A DNA stretch of 11,122 nucleotides, taken from positions 1 to 11,122 of the forward strand of contig CALKYG010000450.1 in NCBI GenBank assembly GCA_938003575.1, given 5' to 3'. The position numbers were made by a program, and so were the translations under genes. Positions 1 through 7,500 of the stretch are shown one piece after another (positions within the stretch are counted from its first letter, which is position 1; every line of letters starts with the position of its first letter). A model generated the notes under the pieces. The model was given only the letters and a program-made list of their open reading frames with translations. It made no database searches and was not told the DNA's origin. The DNA is from an uncultured Alphaproteobacteria bacterium (GTDB taxonomy: Bacteria > Pseudomonadota > Alphaproteobacteria > Caulobacterales > Parvularculaceae).

Positions 1-2161
1 TGGCTTCGTTGGCGCTCTCAAACTCCTCGCCGGTGAGAGCTTCTTGCGAACGCCTCATGGCGGCGAGCGCCTGCCCGAGCGCAAGGGCGGCCTTTCCGTC
101 AGGGTCAGACGCCTCGGCTGCGCCTTCAAGGGCCTTCATTAATTCTGAAAGCTCTCCGGCGAGGCCTCCTTGTTCATCGCCGAGATCATCGCCGCTCGCG
201 CCGCGCTTTTGTCCTCGCTCATAGGATTTGTCAGCAAGCTCGCGTTGCCGGCCGATGAGATCGCCGGCCTGGCTGGCGACGCCGCCGGACTCGCCAGGCG
301 ATCCGGAACCGCCCTGTCCCGAACGCGATTGACCGAGGTTGGACATCCGCAAATTGTTCAGCAGGTTCTCCAGCTCCGACAGCGCCTGGCGCGCCGCGCC
401 GCCGGCGCCCGATTTCGCGAGGTCGCGAATGGAATCGAGCATTGACTCAAGATCGGCTGAATTGACAATTTCGTCGGCCGGCGCCGCCTCGTCCGCCGTC
501 TGCTGACCGGATTGCGCAAGCGCCTGAAGATATTGCTGCAGGGCGGCGCGCATCTCTTCGGTCAGCCGCTCAATTTCGGAATCCGACGCGCCGGCCTCAA
601 GGGCGTTTCTCAGGGCGTCCCTGGCTGCATCCAGGCGCCGCCGCGCGAGTTCAAGCGCTTCATCTTCGAGTTGCAAGGCAAGCGGCCAGAAATCGTCAAC
701 GGCGTCCTTGTAGTCGCCGCCCGCCTCCTTGCTGATGCGCCACATGGCGGTGCGAAGGAGCAAGTAATCGCTGGTGCTTTCGAAAAAGAATTCGGGTCCG
801 AGCGTCATCCCGCTGAACGCCCATTCCGCGCGGCGCCATTCGTTTGGCGCAACAGCCAGCGTCTGCCGTTGCTCGAGCACCGCTTTTGCGAGCGGATTAA
901 AGAACGCTTTTTTAGGGAGCGTGATTTCAACCGGCGGCGTCTCACCGGTTTTCCCCGCAGAATCTCTCGCGATAACGGCCGCGAAGACTTTCAGTCCCGC
1001 CCATGGTTCGGCTTGCAGGTCGAGGTTGAAACTGCGCGCGCCCGAAGGTCCGGCGGCGCCGTCGATTTCAAGGTCCCGGCTTTCGTCGAGCGCTGTTGAG
1101 GAGAAGGAAGGGGCGTCGAGCGGACGTTCCTGGTCCGGGGAAAGGCGCAGGCGCAGGGTCGCGCCCGCGACGCCGTAGTCGTCGTCGAACTTCACGGTTA
1201 ATTTCAGACGGCTGTTCTGATCAGCCGCGGGCGTTTCGATGAACTCGGCGGTCGGCGCGCGATCCTCGATCACATCCACCGGCCAGCGGCCGGTTCGGCC
1301 GCCGGCCTTCAGGATGACGTCGCCGCTCGCGCCGATCTTCAAAGTGAATCTCAGCGATTTCACTGGCCCGCTGCGTTCGCCCTTGTGAGTCCCTTGATCC
1401 GATCTGAACAGCAGGCGCGCGGCGCTGCGTGCGTTGATTTGCGCATGGACGATTGACCCTTCGGGCGCCGACACTGGTTTGCGCCGCCCGGCCAGAATGT
1501 CGTCTCCGCGCAGAAGATAGATCGGCGCCTTTCCGGTGTAAGCCGGGGGTTCGATCCAGACATCGGCGAATCCGGCCTCATTTGCGCGCGGATCGGCTGG
1601 GACAAAACCGCTGGCGAGGCGGAAAGGCGCTTCCGTTCCCGCATCGACGAGGCCCGCCGCAAGCAATGCGAGCGCCGCATACCGAAGCCCGTTGGGATCG
1701 ACCTCGTTGGCTGTCGGTCGCGGCCATCCGAGGCGCGCTGTGGCGGCGCGCAGGCGCATGTCGGCAAGATGCGCGTCCCAAAGCGGACCGGCGCCGGACG
1801 CGGGCGAGTCTTCAAGCGCGCGAAGAGCATCGTGCCGGACGCCGCCGTCCAATTCGAGCCGCGCGAGCGCTTCCCCTCTTTGGGGAAAAATGCCCGGCCG
1901 CCAACGCGGATACGCGATCAGCGCGGTGAGAATGAGCGCCGCCAGCACCGCGATCGCGTGCGCCCATTGCGGCGTGAGCGCCCAGACTTCAAAAAGGCTG
2001 AAAATCGCAATCAGCAAGACCGGGCCGGCCGAAACCACAAAAATCGGCGAAAACCGCTCGATGAAAATGACGCAGCGCGCGAGGAGCGCCGAGCGCCGCG
2101 GCGCCGCCTCCTCCCGGTTGCGCTCGGAATCTGAACCGCCTTGCGTCATTCTGACCGACAT
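1..2161 (-). CDS. TIGR02302/DUF4175 family membrane protein (3' end outside window)
   Basis: The reading frame stays open from an ATG at 2161 to the window edge, giving about 720 residues; family members are usually around 800-880, so roughly the last sixth is missing. Two hydrophobic segments lie near residues 37-59 and 66-84, and a weaker one near 160-173. A soluble part follows, including a WIEPPAYTG motif near 202-210 that is typical of the family. Residues about 500-550 are Arg/Glu/Ala-rich and predicted helical or coiled coil. Near 605-625 there is a Gly/Ser/Gln-rich linker, then more charged helical sequence. The biochemical role of the family is unknown; it is probably an inner-membrane protein with a large non-membrane domain. 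A second in-frame ATG at 2149 is possible. From general knowledge, this family often sits next to lysA in alphaproteobacteria; here two genes separate them. Confidence 0.9.
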   Translation of the reverse strand, partial: MSVRMTQGGSDSERNREEAAPRRSALLARCVIFIERFSPIFVVSAGPVLLIAIFSLFEVWALTPQWAHAIAVLAALILTALIAYPRWRPGIFPQRGEALARLELDGGVRHDALRALEDSPASGAGPLWDAHLADMRLRAATARLGWPRPTANEVDPNGLRYAALALLAAGLVDAGTEAPFRLASGFVPADPRANEAGFADVWIEPPAYTGKAPIYLLRGDDILAGRRKPVSAPEGSIVHAQINARSAARLLFRSDQGTHKGERSGPVKSLRFTLKIGASGDVILKAGGRTGRWPVDVIEDRAPTAEFIETPAADQNSRLKLTVKFDDDYGVAGATLRLRLSPDQERPLDAPSFSSTALDESRDLEIDGAAGPSGARSFNLDLQAEPWAGLKVFAAVIARDSAGKTGETPPVEITLPKKAFFNPLAKAVLEQRQTLAVAPNEWRRAEWAFSGMTLGPEFFFESTSDYLLLRTAMWRISKEAGGDYKDAVDDFWPLALQLEDEALELARRRLDAARDALRNALEAGASDSEIERLTEEMRAALQQYLQALAQSGQQTADEAAPADEIVNSADLESMLDSIRDLAKSGAGGAARQALSELENLLNNLRMSNLGQSRSGQGGSGSPGESGGVASQAGDLIGRQRELADKSYERGQKRGASGDDLGDEQGGLAGELSELMKALEGAAEASDPDGKAALALGQALAAMRRSQEALTGEEFESANEA

Positions 2162-2319
2162 GCTTCTTGCACGATAGCGCCCAGCGCCGCCCTCGTCGAT
2201 GAAGCCTTTTGCGGGTCGGCTTTAAATTGGGACCATTGATCGCACGGGTTTGCGTGAGGGTTAATCATAAGGCGGCGGCTTTGGCTCTGATTTTCTTTTC
2301 AAGGAAGCGCCGGTCAGCT
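2162..2319. promoter_or_regulatory. divergent spacer between the TIGR02302 and DUF5658 genes
   Basis: These 158 bp should hold the promoters of the two divergent genes if the plus-strand gene starts at 2320. The stretch around 2221-2310 is AT-richer than its surroundings. On the minus strand, 2264-2269 reads TATGAT, a good -10 match, but no convincing -35 box lies 16-18 bp away. On the plus strand, TTGATC (2236-2241) and TTAATC (2261-2266) are a weak pair with a 19-bp gap. The frame is open back to a TTG at 2209, but G/C at third codon positions before 2320 is only about 57%, well below the level after it. This suggests non-coding sequence. No promoter call is secure. Confidence 0.3.
2301..2307 (+). 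promoter_or_regulatory. ribosome binding site supporting the TTG start at 2320
   Basis: AAGGAAG lies 12 nt before the TTG at 2320. It is the only purine-rich Shine-Dalgarno-like stretch ahead of any in-frame start of the DUF5658 gene. The spacing is at the long end of the usual range, so support is moderate. Confidence 0.4.
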
Positions 2320-2655
2320 TTGTCGGGCGACGCGGCCGCCGCGCGCGCCGGCCGCTGGAACATCGCGATTGCCTTCGCTGCGGTGGCGGCTTACAATCTG
2401 GTCGGCGTTTTTGATATCGTCTCGACGATCGCCGCCATCGAACTGGGCGTCGCCGAAGAAGCAAATCCGCTGATGCGCGCCATCATGGACAATTACGGCC
2501 TTGCGTGGATCGCAGCCAAACTCTTTCTTCAAATCGTGATTTCCGGGATGGTGCTGTGGTTTCCGCACCGCCTCGTTCTGATGATATTCACCCTGGCGGT
2601 CTGGGTGAACGGCTTCATCGTTCTCAACAATTTCCGGATTGCGCTCGGCGTCTAG
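2320..2655 (+). CDS. DUF5658-type small integral membrane protein
   Basis: A 111-residue protein with three hydrophobic helices at about residues 14-40, 61-80 and 85-107. The first helix and the following loop carry the pattern seen in DUF5658 proteins: N26, D32, T36, then Gly, Glu47 and Asn-Pro at 49-50 followed by Leu-Met. The function of the family is not known. The TTG start at 2320 was chosen for three reasons: AAGGAAG upstream, a rise in third-position G/C after it, and the need for a promoter gap towards the divergent gene. Other in-frame starts are GTG 2254 and TTG 2209, which would add 22 or 37 residues with no recognisable domain. The last codons lie in a 9-bp hairpin, and the stop TAG shares CTAG with the stop of the convergent hydrolase gene. 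Confidence 0.72.
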   Translation: MSGDAAAARAGRWNIAIAFAAVAAYNLVGVFDIVSTIAAIELGVAEEANPLMRAIMDNYGLAWIAAKLFLQIVISGMVLWFPHRLVLMIFTLAVWVNGFIVLNNFRIALGV

Positions 2656-2663
2656 CCGAGCGC
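2641..2663. terminator. hairpin at the convergent gene ends, possible bidirectional terminator
   Basis: GCGCTCGGC (2641-2649) and GCCGAGCGC (2655-2663) form a perfect 9-bp stem with a 5-nt loop, GTCTA. The plus-strand stop TAG (2653-2655) and the minus-strand stop TAG (2654-2652) sit in the loop and at its edge. The stem is almost entirely G:C. Neither strand has a T-run after it, so it is not a classic intrinsic terminator. It could still pause polymerase or protect both 3' ends from exonucleases. The hairpin is seen directly; its role is inferred. Confidence 0.45.
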
Positions 2664-3587
2664 CTCCCTGACCGAGCGCGCAGCGTCGGCGATCGCCTGT
2701 TCAGCGACGGTTGAAAACGCAGTGAAGGAAACGAATCCGTGAATCTGGTCCGGGTAATCCACATAGCGGCAGGCGACGCCTGCGTCTTCCATCTGGCGCG
2801 CATAGTCGCGGCCCTCGTCTTTGAGGGGATCGAATCCGGCGGTGATAACCAGCGCAGGCGCAAGTCCGGCGGGAGGCGCGGTCAGGAGCGGCGATACGCG
2901 CTCATCCCTGCGATCGGTCCCCGGCGGCAGATAATGGCCGTCAAACCAGTCCATCGTTTCCCGGGTCAGGAAATAGCCTTCCGCGAATTTTTCGCGTGAA
3001 GGCGTCGAGCCGACCGACTGCGTCACCGGGTAGAAAAGCAATTGAAACCGCGGCGCCGGGCCGTCCTTCCTCGCCGCTCCTCTCGCCGTCACCGTCGCGA
3101 GGTTGGCGCCCGCCGAATCTCCGCCGATGGCGATCCGGCCCGCATCCACGCCGAATTCCCCCGCGCGGCCTGCGATGTCGCCAAACGCCGCCGCGGCATC
3201 CTCGATTGCGGCGGGAAAAGGATTTTCCGGCGCCAGCCGATAATCGACGGCGATCACCCTCACATTCCCATAATGCGCGAGGCGCCGGCAAAGCGCGTCA
3301 TGGGACTCAAGATCGCCGTATACAAATCCGCCGCCGTGAAAATAGACAAGCGCCGGGCGCGCCGCACCGTCTTCGGCGTCATAAAGACGGGCCCGCAATG
3401 CGCCGTCGCCGCCGGCGACCTGCACGTCGCGAACAACGCCAATCGGAGGCGCGGGCGGGTTGAGCAATTCGCGTCTCCTGGCGCGCATGTCGCGAAACTG
3501 CTGCGGCGTCGTTTCCGACAGGGGAGGCCGGCGGAGCGCCGCCATCATGTCGAGCAGAATGCGCGTCTTCGGATCGACGTCGACCAT
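2652..3587 (-). CDS. alpha/beta hydrolase, HSL family (family IV) esterase/lipase
   Basis: A complete 311-residue serine hydrolase, the usual length for bacterial hormone-sensitive-lipase-like esterases. The oxyanion-hole motif HGGG is at 84-87, the nucleophile motif GDSAG at 156-160 (Ser158), the acid at Asp253 in FDPL, and the catalytic His283 in IHGF. The DYRLAPE motif at 115-121 is also typical. There is no signal peptide, so it is probably cytoplasmic. Family members hydrolyse short acyl esters; the natural substrate cannot be predicted. The ATG overlaps the lysA stop (TAATG), and an AAAAGGGA ribosome-binding stretch at 3592-3599 lies inside the end of lysA. It is therefore probably the last gene of the argH operon, made by coupled translation. 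Its stop shares CTAG with the convergent DUF5658 gene. Confidence 0.93.
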   Translation of the reverse strand: MVDVDPKTRILLDMMAALRRPPLSETTPQQFRDMRARRRELLNPPAPPIGVVRDVQVAGGDGALRARLYDAEDGAARPALVYFHGGGFVYGDLESHDALCRRLAHYGNVRVIAVDYRLAPENPFPAAIEDAAAAFGDIAGRAGEFGVDAGRIAIGGDSAGANLATVTARGAARKDGPAPRFQLLFYPVTQSVGSTPSREKFAEGYFLTRETMDWFDGHYLPPGTDRRDERVSPLLTAPPAGLAPALVITAGFDPLKDEGRDYARQMEDAGVACRYVDYPDQIHGFVSFTAFSTVAEQAIADAARSVREALG

Positions 3588-4870
3588 TACGTCCCTTTTG
3601 CGCGTATCCGCTCCGCGCCGCGCTCGAGGGCGACCATTTCATCATATGTCGGCCTGCGGCGAATAACCGAGCACTCGGCGCCTCGGACCAGCGTTTCAGG
3701 AACGAGGGGCCGCGAATTGTATTGAGAAGCCTGCACGGCGCCATAGGCGCCGGCGGACATGAAGGCGACCAGATCACCGGCTTTCATCGGCGAAAGCGGG
3801 CGGGCGACGGCGAAGCGGTCGCCGGTTTCGCAAACGGGACCGACGACGTCATAGACTTCCCTTGCGCCCTCGCGGGGTCTTATCGGTTCAATTGCGTGAT
3901 ATGCGTCGTAAAGCGCCGGCCGGATCAGATCATTCATCGCCGCGTCGACGATGAGGAAGTTCCGTTTCTCGCCATGCTTCACATAAAGGACGCGGGAGAC
4001 CAAAACGCCCGCATTGCCGACGATCATGCGGCCTGGTTCGAAAATGAGCTGGAGCGCGAGCGGGCCGACGATGGGCGCGATGAGCTTCGCATAATCATCG
4101 GGATGCGGCGGCGCGCCGGCGGTCTCTGTCGGCCCCCCATAGCGAATGCCGAGACCGCCGCCAAGGTCGAGCCGTTCAATCGGATGACCGTCAGCCCGCA
4201 ACTCGCGCACCAGTTCGGCGACGCGGCGGAAGGCGCGCCCGAATGGTGCGAGTTCGGATATCTGAGAGCCTATGTGGACATCGATCCCCCTGATCGCGAT
4301 CCCGGAAAGCGCCGCAGCCTTCTGATACAATTCCCGCGCCTGTCCCCAGGGCGCCCCGAATTTGTCTTCGGCCTTGCCCGTCGAAATCTTGGCGTGTCCG
4401 CCGGCCGATACGTCCGGGTTGACGCGAAAGGCGATGTCCGCGCGTGCGCCTTTTGAAATTGCGACTTCGTCAAGGGCGTAAAGTTCAGGTTCGGACTCGA
4501 CGTTGAACTGATAAATACCGGCGTCAAGCGCGGCCGCCATTTCCACTTTTGTCTTTCCGACGCCGGAATACACGATCTTGTCGGCCGAAATTCCCGCTTC
4601 AAGCGCGCGGGCGAGCTCGCCGCCGGACACGACGTCGGCGCCGGCTCCTTCCTCGCGCATGATTTTCAGGACGGCGAGATTTGAATTCGCCTTCACCGAA
4701 TAGGCGACGAGCGGGCGCTGTTCCGCGAAGGCGTCGCGGAAAACGCGCATGTGGCGTCTGATTGTCGCATCAGAATAGCAGTAAAATGGCGTGCCGACGG
4801 CTTCAGCCAGGAACTCGAGGCTCATGTCCTCAGCGTGAAGGACGCCGGATCGGTGTTGAAAAAAATGCAT
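3587..4870 (-). CDS. lysA: diaminopimelate decarboxylase
   Basis: A 427-residue PLP enzyme of fold type III that converts meso-diaminopimelate to L-lysine and CO2, the last step of lysine synthesis. Lys60 in the YSVKAN motif is the expected Schiff-base lysine. HIGSQ at 199-203, the glycine-rich GGGLG at 237-241 (phosphate binding) and EPGR at 278-281 are all present. The active-site CETG at 347-350, with Cys347 supplied across the dimer, and Tyr376 in GAYG are also intact. The ATG at 4870 was chosen because its product begins with the short family N-terminus ending in LHAED; an ATG at 4942 would lie inside the upstream GFA gene. GAGG directly abuts the ATG, an unusually short spacing, so re-initiation after the GFA stop 7 nt upstream is likely. 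Codons 2-4 contain a run of seven T. Confidence 0.97.
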   Translation of the reverse strand: MHFFQHRSGVLHAEDMSLEFLAEAVGTPFYCYSDATIRRHMRVFRDAFAEQRPLVAYSVKANSNLAVLKIMREEGAGADVVSGGELARALEAGISADKIVYSGVGKTKVEMAAALDAGIYQFNVESEPELYALDEVAISKGARADIAFRVNPDVSAGGHAKISTGKAEDKFGAPWGQARELYQKAAALSGIAIRGIDVHIGSQISELAPFGRAFRRVAELVRELRADGHPIERLDLGGGLGIRYGGPTETAGAPPHPDDYAKLIAPIVGPLALQLIFEPGRMIVGNAGVLVSRVLYVKHGEKRNFLIVDAAMNDLIRPALYDAYHAIEPIRPREGAREVYDVVGPVCETGDRFAVARPLSPMKAGDLVAFMSAGAYGAVQASQYNSRPLVPETLVRGAECSVIRRRPTYDEMVALERGAERIRAKGT

Positions 4871-4877
4871 CCTCGAT

Positions 4878-5282
4878 TCAACGGATATGATCGATCGGCT
4901 CTTTCTCGATAAAATCGATCCAGCCGTGCTTGCGCTCTTCATAGACCGAGAACCGCGGCTGGGGAAAGGACGGGTCGGCGAACGCTCCGAGCGTTACAGC
5001 GACAAGCTCGGGCTGATCGTCAATTCCGTACCAGACGGTCGAACCGCAATTCGCGCAAAAGCGAAAGCTGATTGTGCGCCCGCTGTCGGCACGGCGAACA
5101 TAAAGCGACGGCTCGCCGGACAGGAACTCGACATCTTCCGTCCGGAACCGCGCCTGCGCGCCAAAGGCGCTTCCCGTGCGTTTCTGGCATTCAAGACAGT
5201 GGCAGACCGAAATGCGGACCGGTTCGCCCGCACATCGAAGCCGGATTTCGCCGCACGAACACGACGCCTCTCGCGGCGTCAT
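4878..5282 (-). CDS. GFA family protein (CENP-V/GFA zinc-binding domain)
   Basis: A 134-residue single-domain protein, the normal size for the family named after glutathione-dependent formaldehyde-activating enzyme. The zinc ligands are all present: CSCG with Cys8 and Cys10, CHCLEC with Cys27, Cys29 and Cys32, and FCANCGS with Cys76 and Cys79. The family pattern of a Gln-Lys-x-Thr-Gly-Ser stretch after the third cysteine group is also kept. Few family members have a proven activity, and formaldehyde-glutathione chemistry should not be assumed here. The ATG at 5282 overlaps the lptM stop as ATGA; a much longer upstream frame reads through lptM and argH sequence in another phase and is not real. 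The gene sits in the usual lptM-lysA gap, so it looks like an operon insertion. It is cytoplasmic, without a signal peptide. Confidence 0.9.
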   Translation of the reverse strand: MTPREASCSCGEIRLRCAGEPVRISVCHCLECQKRTGSAFGAQARFRTEDVEFLSGEPSLYVRRADSGRTISFRFCANCGSTVWYGIDDQPELVAVTLGAFADPSFPQPRFSVYEERKHGWIDFIEKEPIDHIR

Positions 5283-5428
5283 TGTTCGCCGTCTTCGTCG
5301 TCCGGTTGTCCGGACGGGTTCCATTCCTCCGCCGGGGGCCGTTCCGACGAGGGCGGCCGCAACGGCGCCTTCTTGCCGCAGGCGGATAAGAACACGAGCG
5401 CGGCGAACGCCGCCATCACCAGTCTCAT
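5279..5428 (-). CDS. lptM: LptM-type small lipoprotein (YifL-like)
   Basis: A 49-residue gene, short enough to be missed by length filters. Residues 1-16 form a lipoprotein signal peptide and LSAC at 14-17 is the lipobox, with Cys17 the lipidated residue. The mature start, [10 protein letters not shown], matches the CGxKGPLxxP signature of LptM/YifL (LPAM_2-type) proteins. The rest is a Pro- and acid-rich tail. In E. coli, LptM binds the LptD-LptE lipopolysaccharide translocon and helps it mature; transfer of that role to this bacterium is inferred. Position supports the call, because LptM genes commonly lie beside lysA. Its ATG overlaps the argH stop (ATGA) and its stop overlaps the GFA start (ATGA). 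There is no aspartate right after the cysteine, so outer-membrane sorting is expected. Confidence 0.85.
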   Translation of the reverse strand: MRLVMAAFAALVFLSACGKKAPLRPPSSERPPAEEWNPSGQPDDEDGEQ

Positions 5429-6852
5429 TTGAGTTTCTCTTTCCAGCGCCGGACTTCAGCGGCGACATTCGCCGGCGCCGTCCCGCCGTATGATGAGCGC
5501 GCCGCGACCGAGGCGTCAACGGTCAGATGTTGAAAGACGTCCGCGTCTATCCTGCTCTCGATCCTGCGCATGTCGTCGAGCGGAAGCTGGTCGAGCCGAA
5601 CCCCCCTTTTTTCTGCGGCCGCGACGATGGCGCCCGTTGCATGGTGCGCGTCGCGAAACGGAAGACCGAGTTTCCGGACAAGGTAATCGGCGAGGTCGGT
5701 CGCCGTCGAATATCCGCGTTCCGCCGCCTGTCGCATGGCGTCGGCATTGATCGTCATGTCGGCGACCATGCCCGTCATCGCGGCCAGCGCGAGAGCAAGA
5801 TCGTCGATGGCCTGAAATGTCGCCGCCTTGTCTTCCTGCATGTCCTTTGAATAGGCGAGCGGGAGCCCTTTCATCACGATCAGCAGCGATTGAAATCCGC
5901 CGGCAATGCGACCGACTTTCGCGCGGCAAAGCTCCGCAGCGTCCGGATTGCGCTTCTGCGGCATGATCGACGAGCCGGTCGAAAAAGCGTCGGAAAGCGA
6001 CACGAATCCGAAATGCGGCGACGTCCACAGGACGATCTCCTCGGCGAGCCGCGACAGGTGGCTGGCGCAGATCGAAGAGGCTGAGAGCGCTTCGAGGGCG
6101 AAATCCCGCGCCGACACGCTGTCGAGCGAATTGGCGGTCGGGCGATCAAATCCGAGCGCCGCCGCCGTCATTCCGCGATCGATCGGGTACGGAGTTCCGG
6201 CGAGCGCCGCCGCTCCGAGCGGGCACTCATTCATGCGACGGCGAGCGTCGAGAAAGCGGGTCCGGTCGCGTTCGAGCATTTCGACATAGGCAAGGCAATG
6301 ATGGCCGAAAGTGACAGGCTGCGCGGTCTGGAGATGCGTGAAACCCGGCATGATTGCGCCGGCGTGTTGATCGGCCTTTTCGACAAGCGCCCTTTGAAGC
6401 GCCTCAATGGCGGCCGCCATGTCGTCGCATGCCCTGCGAACGAAAAGCCGGAAATCCGTCGCGACCTGATCATTGCGGGAACGCGCCGTGTGAAGGCGCG
6501 CCGCCGGCTCGCCGATCGCCTCCCGGAGACGCGCCTCAATGTTCATGTGAATGTCTTCAAGGCGCCGTGAAAAGATGAAGACGCCTGACCGGATTTCTTC
6601 GGCGATGCTGTCCAGCCCCTTGCAGATCGTCCTGCAATCCTCTTCGCTGATGACGCCGGCGGCGGCGAGCATCGCGCTATGCGCCTTGGATCCTTCGATA
6701 TCTTCGCGCCACAGCCGCCGATCGACATCGATCGAGGCGTTGATCTCCTCCATGACGGCGGCCGGGCCCCGCTCGAAGCGGCCGCCCCACATCTGGCTTT
6801 TTTCGCCGCCGTCGCTATCTGGTTGATTGTCGTATTTGGATTTTTTGGTCAT
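5425..6852 (-). CDS. argH: argininosuccinate lyase
   Basis: A 475-residue enzyme of the fumarase/aspartase superfamily that splits argininosuccinate into arginine and fumarate, the last step of arginine synthesis. The signature [12 protein letters not shown] is at 293-304, with Ser294 the expected catalytic base. HTARSRNDQ at 121-129 and THLQ at 172-175 (His173) complete the composite tetramer active site. The core starts at MWGGRF (residue 21). The first 20 residues are a polar, Lys/Asp-rich extension with lower GC than the rest. Met21 (6792) is therefore a possible true start, which would also leave room for divergent promoters. No strong ribosome binding site decides between them. It is the first gene of the minus-strand operon and its TGA overlaps the lptM ATG. 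Confidence 0.97.
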   Translation of the reverse strand: MTKKSKYDNQPDSDGGEKSQMWGGRFERGPAAVMEEINASIDVDRRLWREDIEGSKAHSAMLAAAGVISEEDCRTICKGLDSIAEEIRSGVFIFSRRLEDIHMNIEARLREAIGEPAARLHTARSRNDQVATDFRLFVRRACDDMAAAIEALQRALVEKADQHAGAIMPGFTHLQTAQPVTFGHHCLAYVEMLERDRTRFLDARRRMNECPLGAAALAGTPYPIDRGMTAAALGFDRPTANSLDSVSARDFALEALSASSICASHLSRLAEEIVLWTSPHFGFVSLSDAFSTGSSIMPQKRNPDAAELCRAKVGRIAGGFQSLLIVMKGLPLAYSKDMQEDKAATFQAIDDLALALAAMTGMVADMTINADAMRQAAERGYSTATDLADYLVRKLGLPFRDAHHATGAIVAAAEKRGVRLDQLPLDDMRRIESRIDADVFQHLTVDASVAARSSYGGTAPANVAAEVRRWKEKLK

Positions 6853-6858
6853 CCGGAG
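6853..6858 (+). promoter_or_regulatory. ribosome binding site for the tlpA GTG start
   Basis: CCGGAG, with core GGAG at 6855-6858, stands 6 nt before GTG 6865. The spacing is ideal. This favours 6865 over the upstream in-frame TTG at 6823, which lies inside argH and has no such site. Confidence 0.6.
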
Positions 6859-6864
6859 TTTCTC

Positions 6865-7500
6865 GTGCGCGTTCTCTTCAGCCCCCGCCTATGGCTCTTG
6901 ATATGGCTCGGGATCGGCGCGGCCGGTCTCCTCTACGTCATCCTGTCCGCGGCGTTAAGCGGCAATGTCCGGAACGCCGGAACGGGCCGGCATGTGGAAG
7001 CGCCCGTGCTCAGCGACCCGAACCTGCAGATCGGCGAGATGGCCGATTTCGTCTATGCCGCGTCGCAGAGAACGGCGCCGGTTGAAAAGTTCCTGCACGG
7101 GGACGCGGAAATCAGCCTTTCGGCCTTTCGCGGCAAGTCGGTGCTCGTGAATTTCTGGGCGACCTGGTGCGCGCCGTGCCTCAAAGAGTTGCCGTCGCTG
7201 GACGCGCTTGAGGGTGAGCTCGGCGGCGAAAATTTCGCCGTCGTCGCCGTCGCCGCCGATCCCAAGGGGCCTGTGGCGGCGCAGGCGTTTCTCGACAAGC
7301 TTGGACTGACCAACCTTGAGCTCTACGCCGATCCTCAACTCGCGCTCGCCATTGCAACGGGCGGTTCGGGCGTGCTGCCCGTCTCCGTGCTGTACGATGC
7401 GCGGGGGCGGGAGATCGGCCGATATGTCGGCGAGGCGGACTGGAATTCCGCCGAAGCGAAGGCCCTTATCCGCGCGGCGATCGCGTCGACATCGCCATAA
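6865..7500 (+). CDS. tlpA: TlpA/ResA-like membrane-anchored thiol-disulfide oxidoreductase
   Basis: A 211-residue thioredoxin-fold protein. One hydrophobic segment at about residues 9-31 should act as an uncleaved anchor, leaving the rest in the periplasm. The catalytic motif is WCAPC at 101-105 (Cys102 and Cys105), preceded by VNFWAT. The cis-proline that flanks the active site is Pro172 in VLPV. The chain ends in a normal thioredoxin helix. TlpA/ResA proteins usually reduce periplasmic disulfides, classically in haem attachment to cytochrome c or copper-site assembly; the partner here is not visible. The GTG start at 6865 rests on the ribosome binding site and leaves the anchor at the N-terminus. 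Only 12 bp separate it from argH, and its end overlaps mnmH by 35 bp. Confidence 0.88.
   Translation: MRVLFSPRLWLLIWLGIGAAGLLYVILSAALSGNVRNAGTGRHVEAPVLSDPNLQIGEMADFVYAASQRTAPVEKFLHGDAEISLSAFRGKSVLVNFWATWCAPCLKELPSLDALEGELGGENFAVVAVAADPKGPVAAQAFLDKLGLTNLELYADPQLALAIATGGSGVLPVSVLYDARGREIGRYVGEADWNSAEAKALIRAAIASTSP

Noticed and set aside
512..1929. Several plus-strand open frames inside the TIGR02302 gene
   Set aside because: The minus-strand frame has membrane segments, the WIEPPAYTG motif and unbroken length. The opposite frames are Arg/Ala-rich shadows that overlap one another.
2162..2205. GCTTC/GAAGC inverted repeat in front of the TIGR02302 gene
   Set aside because: Five base pairs over a 34-nt loop are expected by chance.
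3722..4456. A 244-codon plus-strand open frame antisense to lysA
   Set aside because: It mirrors LysA codons; all LysA active-site motifs lie on the minus strand.
4878..5519. Long upstream extension of the GFA frame to an ATG at 5519
   Set aside because: It would overlap lptM fully and the end of argH, and adds an Arg-rich stretch without any family similarity. The ATG at 5282 fits the family and the ATGA overlap.
7476..7496. GGCGAT/ATCGCC inverted repeat at the end of tlpA as a terminator
   Set aside because: Only a 6-bp stem with a 9-nt loop and no T-run; too weak to call in GC-rich sequence.
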